A stretch of DNA of 64,000 nucleotides from Mytilinidion resinicola (Eukaryota > Ascomycota > Dothideomycetes > Mytilinidiales > Mytilinidiaceae). The stretch covers positions 1,019,715-1,083,714 of the forward strand of contig NW_022985451.1 of NCBI RefSeq assembly GCF_010093595.1, written 5' to 3'. Shown here in pieces: positions 1 to 11,500 of the stretch. Both the position numbers and the translations under genes were made by a program. The notes under the pieces are model-generated. The model did no database searches and was not told the origin of the DNA. It worked only from the letters and a program-made list of their open reading frames with translations. Each line of letters opens with the position of its first letter. Position 1 is the stretch's first letter.

Positions 1-2
1 AT

Positions 3-512
3 TTGAAGCGCCCAGACAACTGGGCAGATGTTAACAATGACAACAACAACGACAACAACGACAACGACAACGACGACGACAACAACAACTGGGTAGATGT
101 TGATAACAATAAGGGCACTAAGGACGCTGAGCAATCACCAGAGGCTGCATCAAGGAAGAAGAAACACAAGGAGCGCGCAGAGGCAGAGCGCCTAGTGGCC
201 CTGACATCTTCAAGACTAGCAGGGCATCAAAAACAGAGCAAAACCCTGCCAAAATCTCGAAAACGAATGCTCGTACGGTCAGGTTCATATCTGCAGAAAA
301 TGACCCGTTGGCTGCACAAACGGAGCTGCCATATAGCCTACCTGGCGCGCCGCGCCGTACGCGCTCAGCTAGTAGGGCAGCAGCGAACCAGACTCATTAA
401 ACTGGTGGAGCTACACCAAATATACGAGTCTCGGAGGGGGCAGGAGAGGTTATCAAGTAGCTACATAGTTGTGTGCCGAGCTGGTGGCGTTTGGTGGCGT
501 ATTGAGGCTTAA
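3..512 (+). CDS. Low-complexity Asn/Asp-rich ORF, possibly partial
   Basis: This open frame begins at the window edge, with no ATG at its start, so it may be the tail of a gene lying to the left. Its first ~35 codons are an Asn/Asp tract encoded by an AAC/GAC trinucleotide repeat. The rest is basic (a KKKHKER cluster near codon 52 and many Arg/Lys after it). I recognise no domain. It could be the end of a decayed mobile-element protein or simply a frame kept open by the repeat. Confidence 0.2.
   Translation: MKRPDNWADVNNDNNNDNNDNDNDDDNNNWVDVDNNKGTKDAEQSPEAASRKKKHKERAEAERLVALTSSRLAGHQKQSKTLPKSRKRMLVRSGSYLQKMTRWLHKRSCHIAYLARRAVRAQLVGQQRTRLIKLVELHQIYESRRGQERLSSSYIVVCRAGGVWWRIEA
37..90. repeat. 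AAC/GAC trinucleotide microsatellite
   Basis: About 18 consecutive AAC, AAT, GAC or similar triplets are visible. They encode a poly-Asn/Asp stretch in frame with the 3-512 ORF. Such tracts vary in length between strains. Confidence 0.8.
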
Positions 513-572
513 GCCACATTTTTTAGCGCGGCAGAAACTTTTGAAGAGAACCTCTGTACTGCAGTAGCATTT

Positions 573-618
573 CAACTTCCTTGTCAATTTCCTTGCCAAC
601 TTCCTTGTCAACTTCCAA
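573..618. repeat. Short 12-bp tandem repeat
   Basis: A 12-bp unit of the form CAACTTCCTTGT is repeated about 3.7 times with a few substitutions (CAATTTCCTTGC in the second copy). It lies in the gap before the HET gene. No function can be assigned. Confidence 0.6.
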
Positions 619-709
619 CGCTATCATACACGTTCTTATTCAAGTTCTCCGCTTTCGCTGAATAGAAGCAACAGCTCCTGCGGGTGATCGGCCTTCTCTC
701 CGAACCAGC

Positions 710-2655
710 ATGCAGCCATCACGGCTCTGTGATATTTGTCGCCATCTTCAACTCAGCCAAGCTTTCGATGAATTACGCGACGGGGGTCTCAAGGACCTGT
801 ATACCATCCCTCAGTCAGAATTCTTCAAGTCAGCCTCGTCTTGTGATATCTGCCGCATTGCAAAAGAGGCTCTCTTGGAGAAGGCAAGTCGTCAACACGA
901 CCATCTAGGAGATGAGAAACAAGCTTCCATCCTCGTTTCTATCCGAAAGGACGGCGGCAACCGCAGACTTCTATTTTTTACTAACCCTGGATGGACAATG
1001 ATAACTTGGATGGTATGGACAAGCAAGGGTGGGTATATGCTCAGCGACGTTTCTCCTTCAAGTCGTTGTTGATTAAACTTATAATGCGTATCAGATGCGC
1101 TTGTTGATTCAGACCCTTTGTCTGCCAAATCTCTCAATCGTATGCGGGGCTGGATCCATGAATGCGACCGAGGCCATTCTCACTGCAAGAAGCCAGACTC
1201 AACATTCATGCCAACAAGACTTCTGGATGTTGGCATTCCGTCGTGCAAGCAAGTCCGGCTTGTACTCTCCACAGATCCAGGGTCAGCACGAGACAATTAT
1301 GTCGCACTCAGCCACTGTTGGGGACCATCAAAGCCACTGATCACCACTTCAGCAAATATATCCCAGTTTCAAGCCGAGATCCCTTCGACTACCCTTCCAC
1401 AGACTTTTGACGATGCTATTAAGATCACACGACTACTTGGTATACGTTACTTATGGATAGATTCTCTTTGTATCATTCAGGATGTCCCCGACGACTGGCT
1501 ACGCGAATCGGCGACCATGTTTTCGGTGTACAGCAACGCTGATATCACCATCTCTGCATCGAGGGCGTCATCCTCTGTCGACGGCTTTCTGTCCCTAGAC
1601 ACGGAATTTGCGTCTCTAAAGATGAGACTAACCCATCCAGCCAGAAAAAGGAGCTCTTCCTTGTGCTTCGAGACTATTACGATAACAGCACTTCTCGGGC
1701 TGCAGACTCACATCCGGAAACTCTATCGAAAAGAGCATGGGTCATCCAAGAGCGTTACCTCTCTCGACGCATATTGCTTTTTGGATCAGCTCAAACATTC
1801 TGGGAGTGTAACGGCATGACGGTATCAGAAGACACACAGCTTAGGATTGTCTCCAACCCTGCCGAGCCCCAATGCTCGCTCCCATAGTACGATATTGTCG
1901 AAAGCTTTACCGATTGTGCCATTACATATGAATCTGACACGCTTCCCGCCATCTCTGGCGTCGCCAAGGCCGTAGCCCAAAGCAACGGCCTCACCTACTG
2001 TGCCGGTATCTGGGTAAACGACAGTCAATTGTGTAGCAGCTTGCTATGGTATCCGAAACGTAATGGCCCATACGTTTTTAGAAAGATTAGAAGGGACACA
2101 TACATCGCTCCTTCGTTCTCTTGGGCGGCATCCCAGGGCCCCATCTAGTATCGCGCTGCTTCCAAGGGTATCATGGGTGGACGTCTCTGCCAATACGTCG
2201 CACACGACCAGACGCTTCGAGTGGGGAGTTCAAATCCATATGGGGCGGTTGAGAGCGCCTGGATCATGCTGACTGCACCACTTGTTGAAGTACTCCGCCT
2301 TATTAAAAACGATGTTTCGGGCGTCAGCCTCACCGTGAAGCTGCAAAATGGGACAAGATACGCCATTCCTGCAACGTTCGATCATGAAGAAGCAAAGCTC
2401 CCCCCAGGCACGTCCATCTTACTGCTCTATTCGGACGAAAGTCGGATGCAGGCCCTGATAATTACCCGCGTTTCTGAACTTAAGACCTGCCAGGCCTTTC
2501 GCCGAATTGGTATCTGTTGGGTACCATTCGAGCACCTGTATAAATTGAATTGGTGGGGGAACGTTAGCAGTATGAATCATAGCGAGAAAGAAGAAGAACT
2601 GCAGCGGTTTTTACAGCAAGCGAAAGGCCAAATGGAGACTGTTGTTCTAAGGTGA
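710..2655 (+). pseudogene. HET-domain (heterokaryon incompatibility) pseudogene
   Basis: HET proteins trigger cell death when genetically different hyphae fuse. The frame starts at the ATG at 710 with paired CDIC motifs and continues, through a likely intron 1029-1094, into the HET core: YVALSHCWG, LGIRYLWIDSLCIIQD and the SNADITISAS block. The frame then shifts by one near the A-run at 1642-1650 and continues with KRAWVIQERYLSRRILLFG and WECNGM. A TAG at 1885-1887 interrupts it where the family usually has Trp before the YDIVE block. The next stretch (LTY.AGIW, SLLWY, YIAPSFSWA) ends at a second TAG at 2146-2148, followed by ~165 more codons of typical C-terminal region. The remains run in one order without gaps, so this is a recently decayed gene. 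Identity is well supported; loss of function is inferred from two stops plus a frameshift. Confidence 0.85.
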
Positions 2656-2763
2656 AGCTCGTGTCTAGTTCGGTACAGGCTCTCGCACTTTCAACACTAA
2701 GAAAGAGCTTATTGAGACGACACTCATTCTATAACCCCCAACACTTGTTCCCGCAAAACCAAA

Positions 2764-3963
2764 TTACGACTCCTCAGCGGTGTCGACGTACGCATGATTC
2801 GCAAACGCCGGTGGCAGCGCGGTCCCCGCAATCTCCGCCGACTCTAAAAAGCGTCTGATCTCCTTCTCATCCTCATCCTCGAGCTTCACATCGAGTGCCG
2901 CCCAATTATCCTCCAAATACTTCAACTGCTTCGTCCCCGGAATCGGAATCACATCGTCACCTTGTTTGAGCAACCATGCGATGGCTAGTTGAGCCACCGT
3001 ACACCCCTTCTTCTCAGCCACCGCCTGGAACTGGCTGATAACCTGGATATTTTTCTCCCGGTTACCCTCTTGGAACCGCGGCATGACAGCCGGTCGCTTG
3101 TCCTTTTCGTCGCCCAATGGCTTACCAGCCGCGAAAGTGGACGTGATCATTCCACGACCCAACGGCATAGCGGCCACAACCGCGATACCGAGTTCGCGAC
3201 AGGTAGATAAGATGTTGGTGCCTGCTTCGTTCTCGATCTCCCGTACAAACGGTGAGTAATCCATCTGTACCGCGGCCACGGGTCCGATTACCACGGCGCG
3301 GCGCAGTGTTGCGGACGAGACAGCCGACAGCCCGATGTGTTTGATCTTGCCCTCCCTAAGGATCTCGGTATTAGCACAAGGACAGGTTACACTCATCGAC
3401 AAATTAATCGTGAGAGAGGAGCGGGATAAGAAACTCACGCCTTCAATTCCACTAACGCACGCATCGTCTCCTCAATCGGCGTCTTGGGGTTCGCATGATG
3501 CATGTAATAGAGATCGATAGAGTCAATCTCTAGCACCCTCAAACTCTCGGCACACGCCTTCTTGCAGTACTCGCCCGAGCTGTCGAGCGCGAGGCTCTTG
3601 CTGCCTTTGACGAAACCGAATTTGGTCGCGAGGAAGATCTCGTCGCGTTTGCCGGTCCGCTTGAACCATTTTGCGAGGAGCTCTTCATTGTCGCCGTATA
3701 GACTATATACATCGAATAGTCAGCAAATGTTTGTACTTCTGATTATCGACGAGATGAGGAGAGAGAACCGGGGAGGGGAGCGGTTCGTACTCAGAGCTAT
3801 CCCAGTTTCGAGCACCTAGCTCGTAGGCGCGGTCGAGGATGGCGAAGCGTTCTTCGTCGCTGGGAAAGGACCCGTAGGTATCATAAGACATGCCCATGAG
3901 GCCGAAGCCTAGTTGTGGCACACTTGGACCGTTCTTACCCAATGGGACGAGCTTAGTAGTCAT
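2764..3963 (-). CDS. Aldo-keto reductase (three exons)
   Basis: This is an NAD(P)H-dependent carbonyl reductase of the aldo-keto reductase superfamily, likely cytosolic. Exons are 3791-3963, 3439-3702 and 2764-3355; the two introns (88 and 83 nt) have GT-AG ends, and joining them gives 342 residues. The N-terminus carries LGFGLMGMSYDTYG. The catalytic tetrad is visible: Asp and Tyr in WDSSDLYGDNEE, Lys in FLATKFG and His in YYMHHANPKTP. The cofactor end IPIPGTKQLKYLEDN is intact. Sequence is closest in style to fungal AKRs annotated as pyridoxine-4-dehydrogenase-like. It is divergent from the Zn2Cys6 factor at 4446 across ~480 bp and may be a tailoring enzyme for the nearby PKS, but that is inference from position only. 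Confidence 0.9.
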
Positions 3964-4445
3964 TTTGAAGTGCGAGGGGTTGTAGGATCTGATGGTCGGG
4001 TTTGGTAGGACTAAGAGGTCGCGATCTGGACGCTTCCGAAGAAGATGGGAGTGAGGGCTTTATAGCTTGAGCTGTTGACCATGACCAGCTGATAGGCGAA
4101 TAAATGGATACTATAAGGCTCCAACTATCCGTCTGATTCCACCCGTTGCAGCTTGAGTGTTTCTTTAACTCCGTTGGAGTTGGAAAGGTGTTCTAGAGGT
4201 GCTAGGTCAGACGGCCAATCGCCGTACAGAAATTCCGAGCAATCAAATAGAGTTAGTATATTGAGTAGGATAAGGCATATAACCGGAAGACGGATCGCAA
4301 GCAGCGCTCCTTCTAGTGATCCTTTATGCTAGATGGGATACCATGATCGTTGCCCCTGACTAAGACGTGGCCAATCAAATTACAGCGATACCGAGCCGAT
4401 CGAATCGTGGATACTTAAAGGCTTACTTTCCCCTCTCACTCCACC
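3964..4445. other. Divergent intergenic region, AKR and Zn2Cys6 gene
   Basis: This ~480-bp gap must hold both promoters. Apart from the palindrome at 4167-4181 and an AT-rich stretch ending ~30 bp before the ATG at 4446, I see no further gene or repeat. Confidence 0.5.
4167..4181. promoter_or_regulatory. 15-bp palindrome in AKR/TF divergent promoter
   Basis: AACTCC-GTT-GGAGTT is a perfect 6-bp inverted repeat with a 3-bp spacer. It lies between the divergently transcribed aldo-keto reductase and Zn2Cys6 regulator. The symmetry suits a dimeric DNA-binding protein, but the half-site is not the usual CGG of Zn2Cys6 proteins. Confidence 0.35.
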
Positions 4446-6204
4446 ATGGACTCTCGCACTCCTCGCCCGAGTAAAGCAAAGGCCAAGTCCGGCTGCCGCA
4501 CCTGCAAGTGAGGCTTTTTGTCATTTGTAGGCAAGCAATCGAAACTGATTAGCCGCCAGGATCCGAAAAGTCAAGTGTGACGAAGGCCGCCCCGCCTGTC
4601 AGCGATGCGTCTCCACTGGCCGTGTCTGTGACGGGTATGGGATTTGGGGCGGCGGGGGCAACTATTATGGGAATAGACAACCTCAGAATGCCCCTAGTTC
4701 GAAGGACTGTTCTAGTTCTATCATCACCCGACCGCCTGCGCCCTTCTCAGTCCTCGTAACCGGCACGGAGGATACGTCTTACTTCGAATGGTTCACGCAC
4801 CGGACCGCCCCCAAACTCCCTGGGAGCTTTATCTCCGGCTTCTGGACAACCCTGCTCTTCCAAGCGAGCCTGAATGAGCCAGCGATCTTGCATGCTGTTC
4901 TGGCTCTGAGTGCTGTGCACAAGGGCGGCATCACCAATAGTGCGGATGACCAAGAGCAAATTACTTTACAGCACTATGTCAAAGCTATCAAGCATCTCCG
5001 ACCGCATTTCGAGCTCAAGGATAGAGCCTCTTCTCGGGTCGCGCTGATCACGTGTGTTGTGTTCGTGTATGTCGAGTTTCTGAGGGGGCATCTCAAGACT
5101 GCGCAACTTCATCTGCTGAGCGGGCTCAAGGTACTACAGCAGATGGGAGTACTTTCAACTGGGGACGATGGGGTGCTTGGGTTTCAGGCCTCAAGGGAGT
5201 CTACCGACGATTGGATTATCTCCGCGTTCTCTCGACTGCACCTCCAGGTCGAGCTGTTCAAGTACACGTATCAGCACCCTCGTCTCGTATCCCAGGGGCC
5301 TGGTCGAGATTACCTCATTCTACAGACTTCAGGGCCCGAGCACCCAGCCAGAGGCTTTTCTTCTATCAACGACGCTTGGCATCAGCTGGAACGGCTGCTG
5401 AATCAGATCTTCCATCTAAACCACCAGGCCCGTCAGCACGCCGCTCCTACGATCGAAGCCCTCCAGCTACCACCCACGCTTCTCGAATCCCAAGTATACA
5501 TCCAAATGGAGCTTACGCAGTGGCACCACAAGCACGAGTCTTTCAGTAACAAGGCCCGCTCCGCGGACGAAGAGAAAGTCTACAGAATCCTGCAATTCTA
5601 CCACACTATGGCAACAATCATGGCAGCCACCTGCCTACGACCACATGATGAATTAGTCTTTGATGTTCAGACACCCTTGTTTCGACTACTGCTGCAGCAA
5701 GCTACGCGACTAGGGCCTGGCTTTCCTTGGCCGAAGCCACTGTTGAGCCTGCCGGGGCATTCTGTGAATATGACCAGCACCATCATCGATGTTGGCTGGA
5801 TCCCGCCGCTGTACTACACTGCGATTAAGTGTCGCGTGCACCCGCTCCGTCTCAGGGCGATTCGGTTACTCGAACAAACCTCGCACCGCGAAGGGCTTTG
5901 GGACTGTATCACAGCTGCCTGCGTAACTCGGAAAATTATGGAGGTGGAGGAAAGGGGATTTTACGATGGTATGGTTATAGGAGATGAAGCTGAAATTTTA
6001 AGTGGGCTAGATGGACGGGATTTTGAGTTGCCGATCCTGCCAGAGGAGCACAGGTTGAGGGAGCTGGAGGTGTCATTAGAGGGGTCGCCGATGGACAAGA
6101 TTTTGGTATTTTGTAGGGGGAGGAAGGGAGAAGGGGATGAGAGGGTGCTGGTAAGTGAGTATGATGTGTCTCTTGGACGGTGGAGAGATGAAGATGGTTG
6201 GTAG
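4446..6204 (+). CDS. Zn2Cys6 fungal transcription factor
   Basis: A nuclear DNA-binding regulator. The ATG at 4446 opens MDSRTPRPSKAKAKSGCRTC; a 52-nt intron (4508-4559) splits the zinc cluster, which joins as CRTCKIRKVKC, then CQRC and C, giving the spacing C-X2-C-X6-C-X6-C-X2-C-X6-C. The product is 568 residues. The remainder matches the layout of the fungal-specific factor-domain family found in C6 regulators: FISGFWTTLLFQASLNEPAILHAVLALSAVHK style start, then a long alpha-helical region. It sits between the aldo-keto reductase and the hydrolase/PKS pair, so a pathway-specific role is plausible. CGG/CCG elements occur in the PKS promoter (7830-7906), but binding is not shown. Confidence 0.9.
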
Positions 6205-6211
6205 GGATGTG

Positions 6212-6720
6212 GATATCCAAGGGGGCGTCTTGATTCAACCTTTGGTCACGTGAATAAGAACTGGTCAAGACAAGACGGACCACTAACGTAACGTTTCTTG
6301 CTAATGTTAGTAATCACTTTCAAAGCAAAAGATACAGAAGACAGTGTTGTTGCCCTGGCTGGAAGCAAGGGTCACGTGCCATATTATCCATGCACTTCTC
6401 AACAACCTCTAACAACTTCTCCTCTTTTTTGCTTGCACTGACCGATAGAGAAGTTTTGCAACATGAAGCCCCCGCTTCAACATTGCTAAGTGTCAATCGT
6501 TTATGATGCAAGCCACAGCTCTCCGAACCGTCCAAGCCGCGGCCTCCGTATCTTTGGTCCAGCCTCGCAAATGCAATTTTTTCTAGGCAATGTTCCTCTC
6601 ATATTTTCTTCCGATCTATATATCAAGACCTTCTATCTCTGGCCTCCATATTCTACCTCTTCTTTTTTTTTATTTATAAATAAACGCAAGCCTTTAGTAA
6701 ATACTCCTGTAGCATAATTT
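6212..6720. repeat. Duplicated promoter-like segment, left copy
   Basis: This stretch matches 17190-17715 in collinear blocks: TCTTGATTCAA, CACGTG (6247 and 6373), GTCACGTGCC, CAATCGTTTA, CAGCTCTCCGAAC, GGCCTCCGTATCTTTGGT and TCTATATATCA, in the same order and orientation. The right copy leads directly into the aquaporin-like gene. Here the similarity fades at ~6700 and no channel coding sequence follows. The two copies bracket the hydrolase and PKS genes as direct repeats. The copy has lost several short segments that are present on the right. Confidence 0.8.
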
Positions 6721-6847
6721 CCCTTTCACGCTCCTGTTATGGAAGAAGGATCAAGTTAAAACTAGACTGAATGTTATGATTATCGCGATTTCTCCACAGT
6801 AGTAAACATGTACTATTCCTTTGAGGAGGATCGATTGAGAAAGTAAT

Positions 6848-7628
6848 CTATGCTTGCTTATACTGCGCCATGGATATGGCGCGCTTGATAACCCGCACAC
6901 TTTCTCTCAGCGCCTCATCCGTATTAGAGCTGGGAACTTCGTGGCCCCCTCCATGCACATAAACGTTCTTCTGGCGGCTTGCACATAGAGCCGCAAGTTG
7001 GGGAGGGTAGGGGGAACCATCCTTTTCTCCCCAGATGTGTGTAGTCGGCAGTTGGATTACTTCCCCATCCGCTTCATGCGTCATCTCGCGCACTACGCCT
7101 TCGTCGAGCCTTGCCGCATCGCAGGGAACCGCCGCCCCCAAAAAGACGGCGCACTTGAACACAGGACTGAGCAGATCACCGGGCCGGTCTCGCTGCTGGC
7201 TGCGCACCATCAAGGTCGTCGCGACAGATGCGCCTTGAGAAAACGCAAGGACTCCATCAAAGGGGCCTTCCACTGCAACGAACGCCTCCAAGTCGTTCAC
7301 CGCTTTCAAGCAGCTGGCGGCGTCGTTTTCCTCGAAGTACTGGAAGTAGCCGTCGGTGGCGGGGAAGAATCCTTTGAGTGAGTCGTTCATAGCCGCGGGC
7401 ACCACCCCTTCTACGAATTCAAACGTATGGTGGTCCCCGAGCGCGTATCGGAGCGCGGCTGGACACCATATGTCAACTCTAGGGTTGGTTCATTTCATGA
7501 GGCGGGGTTTTACCTGTCTGGATCTCGAACACCTAGGCGGTCCGGTTATTTGCTGGACTCAACACAACCACGACGCAGCGACTGACCTTGTTGTTGGTGC
7601 CCATTCCATGAAGGCATAGGAACCGCAT
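6848..7628 (-). CDS. FSH1-family serine hydrolase, PKS-associated (three exons)
   Basis: An alpha/beta hydrolase of the FSH1 (DUF341) group. The first exon (7587-7628) encodes MRFLCLHGMGTNNK, the family's N-terminal oxyanion motif. A 19-nt exon (7514-7532) follows, then the main exon 6848-7458; introns are ~54 nt each and the total is 223 residues. The nucleophile lies in GVLAFSQGA, the acid in HIWGEKDG and the histidine in GGGHEVP, so the catalytic triad is complete. Relatives such as LovG act in trans to release products from highly reducing PKSs. The adjacent divergent PKS lacks a thioesterase domain, so this enzyme is a good candidate for its off-loading partner. Function is inferred from family plus position. 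Confidence 0.9.
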
Positions 7629-8591
7629 GGTGGATGTTGGAGGCTTTTTCCTCGTCGTCATCAGTGATCTTCTGCAAAGTTACAATAGTGAAGCCCGCCT
7701 GAATAGTAGCTACGGAGATTACGCCGGGCGCTCACGCTGCATTGACCTAGTAGAGTTTGCGCTAACCAGGAACATCCATTGAGGGCAGCCTTTTCCCCCT
7801 ATAATAGTGCTAGGCACCTTGGTGTTTTGGTTTTTCCGGCACGTGACCAGGCTTTGACAGCGGCTCCAGATTTGACTGGCCGGATCTGGTCACGCGCCGG
7901 AAAAACAACTGAAAAGACTGTCTTACTTGCGCGAAGGCCAGCCACGACAGCGGCATAACCGCTAATTTAACACGGTTGCAGAGATTCCTTGGCCCCGGGA
8001 CGATCCCAACCTCGCAAGGTTAGCCAATCATACGTTCCATTACATTAAGTGTGGGGAAGACTCGACCACTGTCCACTTTCGTCCAAGATATGCACAACAT
8101 GATCCACAGTTGTCCACGGCTATCGACGCAAGCGCTGAAGGCTGCATTGTGGGGGGTGGAGGCCGTAATCTCAGGTGCCACGGCATACGAAGGAGTTCGT
8201 TTCTTTTGAGTCACCAGCAAAAACCCCACTGCGTCGACAGCTGACAGCACCCCAAACTATGCCAAACGATAGTATCGAAAGAGTGGAGGCTTTCGAGCGT
8301 GTCAAACTATACCGATATAGTGAAGCTGGGATTTATTTTGAGTTGTGGTGGGGCTGGGCATAGGTGTGAAGGTTGTTCATATTGGCTGGGTGGTTACACA
8401 CTAAAAACAAACTCCTTCGTACCCGTGCCGCGTCTAAGCTGCTAGAAGTTTAGCAACGTAATATCGGGCTTGGACATGGTCGAAGCTCATAATGTAGCCT
8501 GCCGGCCAGCTGGCCATGCGGGCATCGAAGATACACCCGTCCGCTGGTACTCCAAGCATACGTTTCATGGATCAGATTTTTGTTTCTTACC
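7629..8591. promoter_or_regulatory. Bidirectional promoter of hydrolase and PKS
   Basis: This 963-bp gap separates the divergent hydrolase and PKS start codons. It contains the inverted repeat at 7830-7906 and several GC-rich elements. No convincing ORF or RNA gene is seen. A shared promoter would allow co-expression of the synthase and its releasing hydrolase. Confidence 0.6.
7830..7906. repeat. 21-bp inverted repeat with 35-bp spacer
   Basis: Arm 7830-7850 (GTTTTTCCGGCACGTGACC then AG) and arm 7886-7906 are reverse complements at 20 of 21 positions. The only mismatch is the A of CACGTG in the left arm, which is G in the right. Each arm carries CCGG next to the GTGACC core. The element lies in the divergent hydrolase/PKS promoter. 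It could be a paired regulator site or the ends of a tiny non-autonomous element. Confidence 0.8.
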
Positions 8592-11500
8592 ATGTCTCCA
8601 CATTTTCTAGATGAGAGAGATGCATCGGTGCAGGCATCAGACAGCATTCCCACCACTAGCCATGACGAAATACAAGACGCAATCGCAATCACCGGCTTCA
8701 GCATCGACTTTCCGCAAGCCAGCACGGCAGATGAATTCTGGGAGCTTCTGGCAAAGGGTCGTTCTGCTGCCCGCCACTTCCCTTCAGAGAGATTGAATCA
8801 CGGTGCCTGGCACAATGCCGCTGAAGGTTCACAAGGATCTGTAGGGAAATTGAGTCTGTCAAGCCGGTCTCTGTTCTAATGGTTGTTTTCAAGATACGTC
8901 CACAACGATCGTATTTTCTGGACCGCGACATTGGAGCGTTCGATGCACCGTTTTTTTCCATCACAGAAGCTGAGGCGGAAGCAATGGATCCGCAACAGCG
9001 TGGGCTCTTAGAAACAACGTACAGAGCGCTGGAAGATGGCAGGTCTCCTGTTCATCAAAACTTCGTATCCAGTTGCTGACCTCTTCTAGCTGGCATGCCA
9101 ATTTCAACCATCAGTGGCACCGATGCTTCAGTCTTCACCGGCTGTTTCACTGCGGACTACTTGCTGCTTGCCGCAAAAGATCCAGAAAGATTGCCGAAGT
9201 ACTTTGCAACGGGTTCCGCCGGTGCTATGTTGTCCAATCGTATTAGCACCTTCTTCAACCTGACTGGTCCAAGTATGACCATAGACACCGCATGCTCAAG
9301 CAGTCTCGTAGCTTTGGACATGGCCTGCGAATCTCTTCGTCGCGGTAGTTCTTCACTGGTACGTACAGGAAATAATTACAAGCATCTATCATAGGCTTAT
9401 GCAACTGCTATAGGGGATTGTTACTGGATGCAACTTGATCTACTCGCTTGATTTCACCATTGGCTTATCAAACATGGGATTCCTGTCCCCCGAGGGTATA
9501 TGCCACAGCTTCGATGCGCGAGCCAATGGGTACGCACGAGGCGAGGGGTTTGGTGCTCTTATAATCAAGCCGCTGTCAGCTGCATTGCGAGATGGCGATA
9601 CTATCCGAGCCGTCATACGTGCAACTGGATCAAACCAAAACGGCTACACAACCTTGGCGCATCCTAGTAAAGATGCTCAAATTCGGTTAATCCAAGACAC
9701 TTACCGGCGTGCCCGACTCGACATGTCTGTAACACAGTTTATCGAGGCACATGGCACGGGCACGTCAGCCGGGGATCCGATTGAAGCAGCGGCGATAGGT
9801 GAGGCGTTCAGATCTTCTCCAAGGAAATCGCCGCTTTTGGTGTAAGTCCCTACCGCGATTGGGTAAGTCAAGCTGACATAGGGATACAGTGGCGCCTCAA
9901 AAGCTAATGTAGGCCATCTCGAGGGTACTAGTGGCATAGCTGGTGTAGTGAAAACTATCCTAGTCCTCGAAAGAGGCATTATCCCTCCAATCGCAGATCT
10001 TGATCAGCTCAACCCAGCGATCGATGACGAGTTCTGGAACCTAACCGTGAGCATTGATCTATTGATAAGCCTGATTCAAAACCTGACCTACCCATGATAG
10101 TTCCCTATGGCATGCGTTCCGTGGCCGACCAAGGGCCTCCGTAGGGCGTCAGTGAACTCGTTCGGTTTCGGTGGCTCTAATGCCCACGCCGTTCTTGACG
10201 ATGCGCACCACTTTCTAGCCCAACATGGCCTGCAAGGAAATCATTGTACCTCTACATCTCCACCCGGTAACGCGGATATAGATCGCTCCAGCCAATTACC
10301 CTCAATGGTTTCCACAAATCGTACGATGTCAGTAGAGCGTCCTCAGTTGTTTGTCTGGTCAACAGCGGATGAGAAGGCCATATCGAGGCTTTTGGAACTA
10401 TATCATTCGCATTTAGAAAACATGACGACGAGCCACGCACAGAAGGAGATTTACAACCTGTCGCTTGCAACAACCCTAAGCGACAGAAGAAGTATTTTGC
10501 CATGGAAAAGCTTTATCGTTGCCAACAATATGGATGAGCTAATCAAAGCGACCGAGACTGTGCCGGTATCGGTTAAGTCCAAGCCGAATGCGCAACTTGG
10601 TTTTGTATTCACTGGCCAAGGTGCCCAATGGGTTAACATGGGTGCAGAACTTCTACTTTATCCAACCTTTCGACAGCGTTTGTTGCAAGCGGAACAATAT
10701 CTGCAAGCACTTGGTTGCTCGTGGCAAATTATCGATCTCATCGGCAACCACGAAGCCTCTAGCACTGGCGATATTCATGATGCTCAATTTGCTCAGCCAT
10801 TGTGCACAATCCTGCAGATGGCGCTTGTAGATCTGTTGCAGACTTTCAACATTACACCCTCGGTTGTACTCGGCCACTCCAGTGGAGAAATAGCGGCAGC
10901 GTACGCAGCAGGTGCAATCTCGTGCGAATCTGGCTGGAAACTGGCGTACTATCGTGGAACACTGTCCTCCGAGCTCTCGAAGAAAAGCTCTGTGTCAGGT
11001 GCCATGATGTCCGTCGCGCTCAATCATGATGTAGCAACATCATACATGAAGACCATTGCCCCTTCCACTGGGTCTAGATTTCTGTGCGTGGCTTGCATCA
11101 ACAGTCCTAGCAACGTTACAATCTCTGGCGACACTTCGTCAATCCAACGATTGAAGCTATATCTGGACCAAGAGGGTGTCTTCAATCGTGTATTGACTGT
11201 ACCGGTGGCATATCACTCGCCGCAGATGGAAGGTATATCCTTGGCCTACGAAAGAGCTATTAGTCCGCTTGGCAACGAAAAAAAGGACGGTCGAGGATGC
11301 CCCATGATCTCTACTGTGACGGGAAAAAGGATCTCCCCAGCGGAGCTCCTTCGCCCATCTTACTGGGTCGGCAATATGGTGTCCCCGGTCCGATTTGCGG
11401 ATGCTATCGAGACATGCTGCATTCCTTCAGGCCGTAGAGCAACCAGGAAGATTGATCTCAGCCACCGTAATACAGTTTGTGCAACAGAGTTGCTGGAGAT

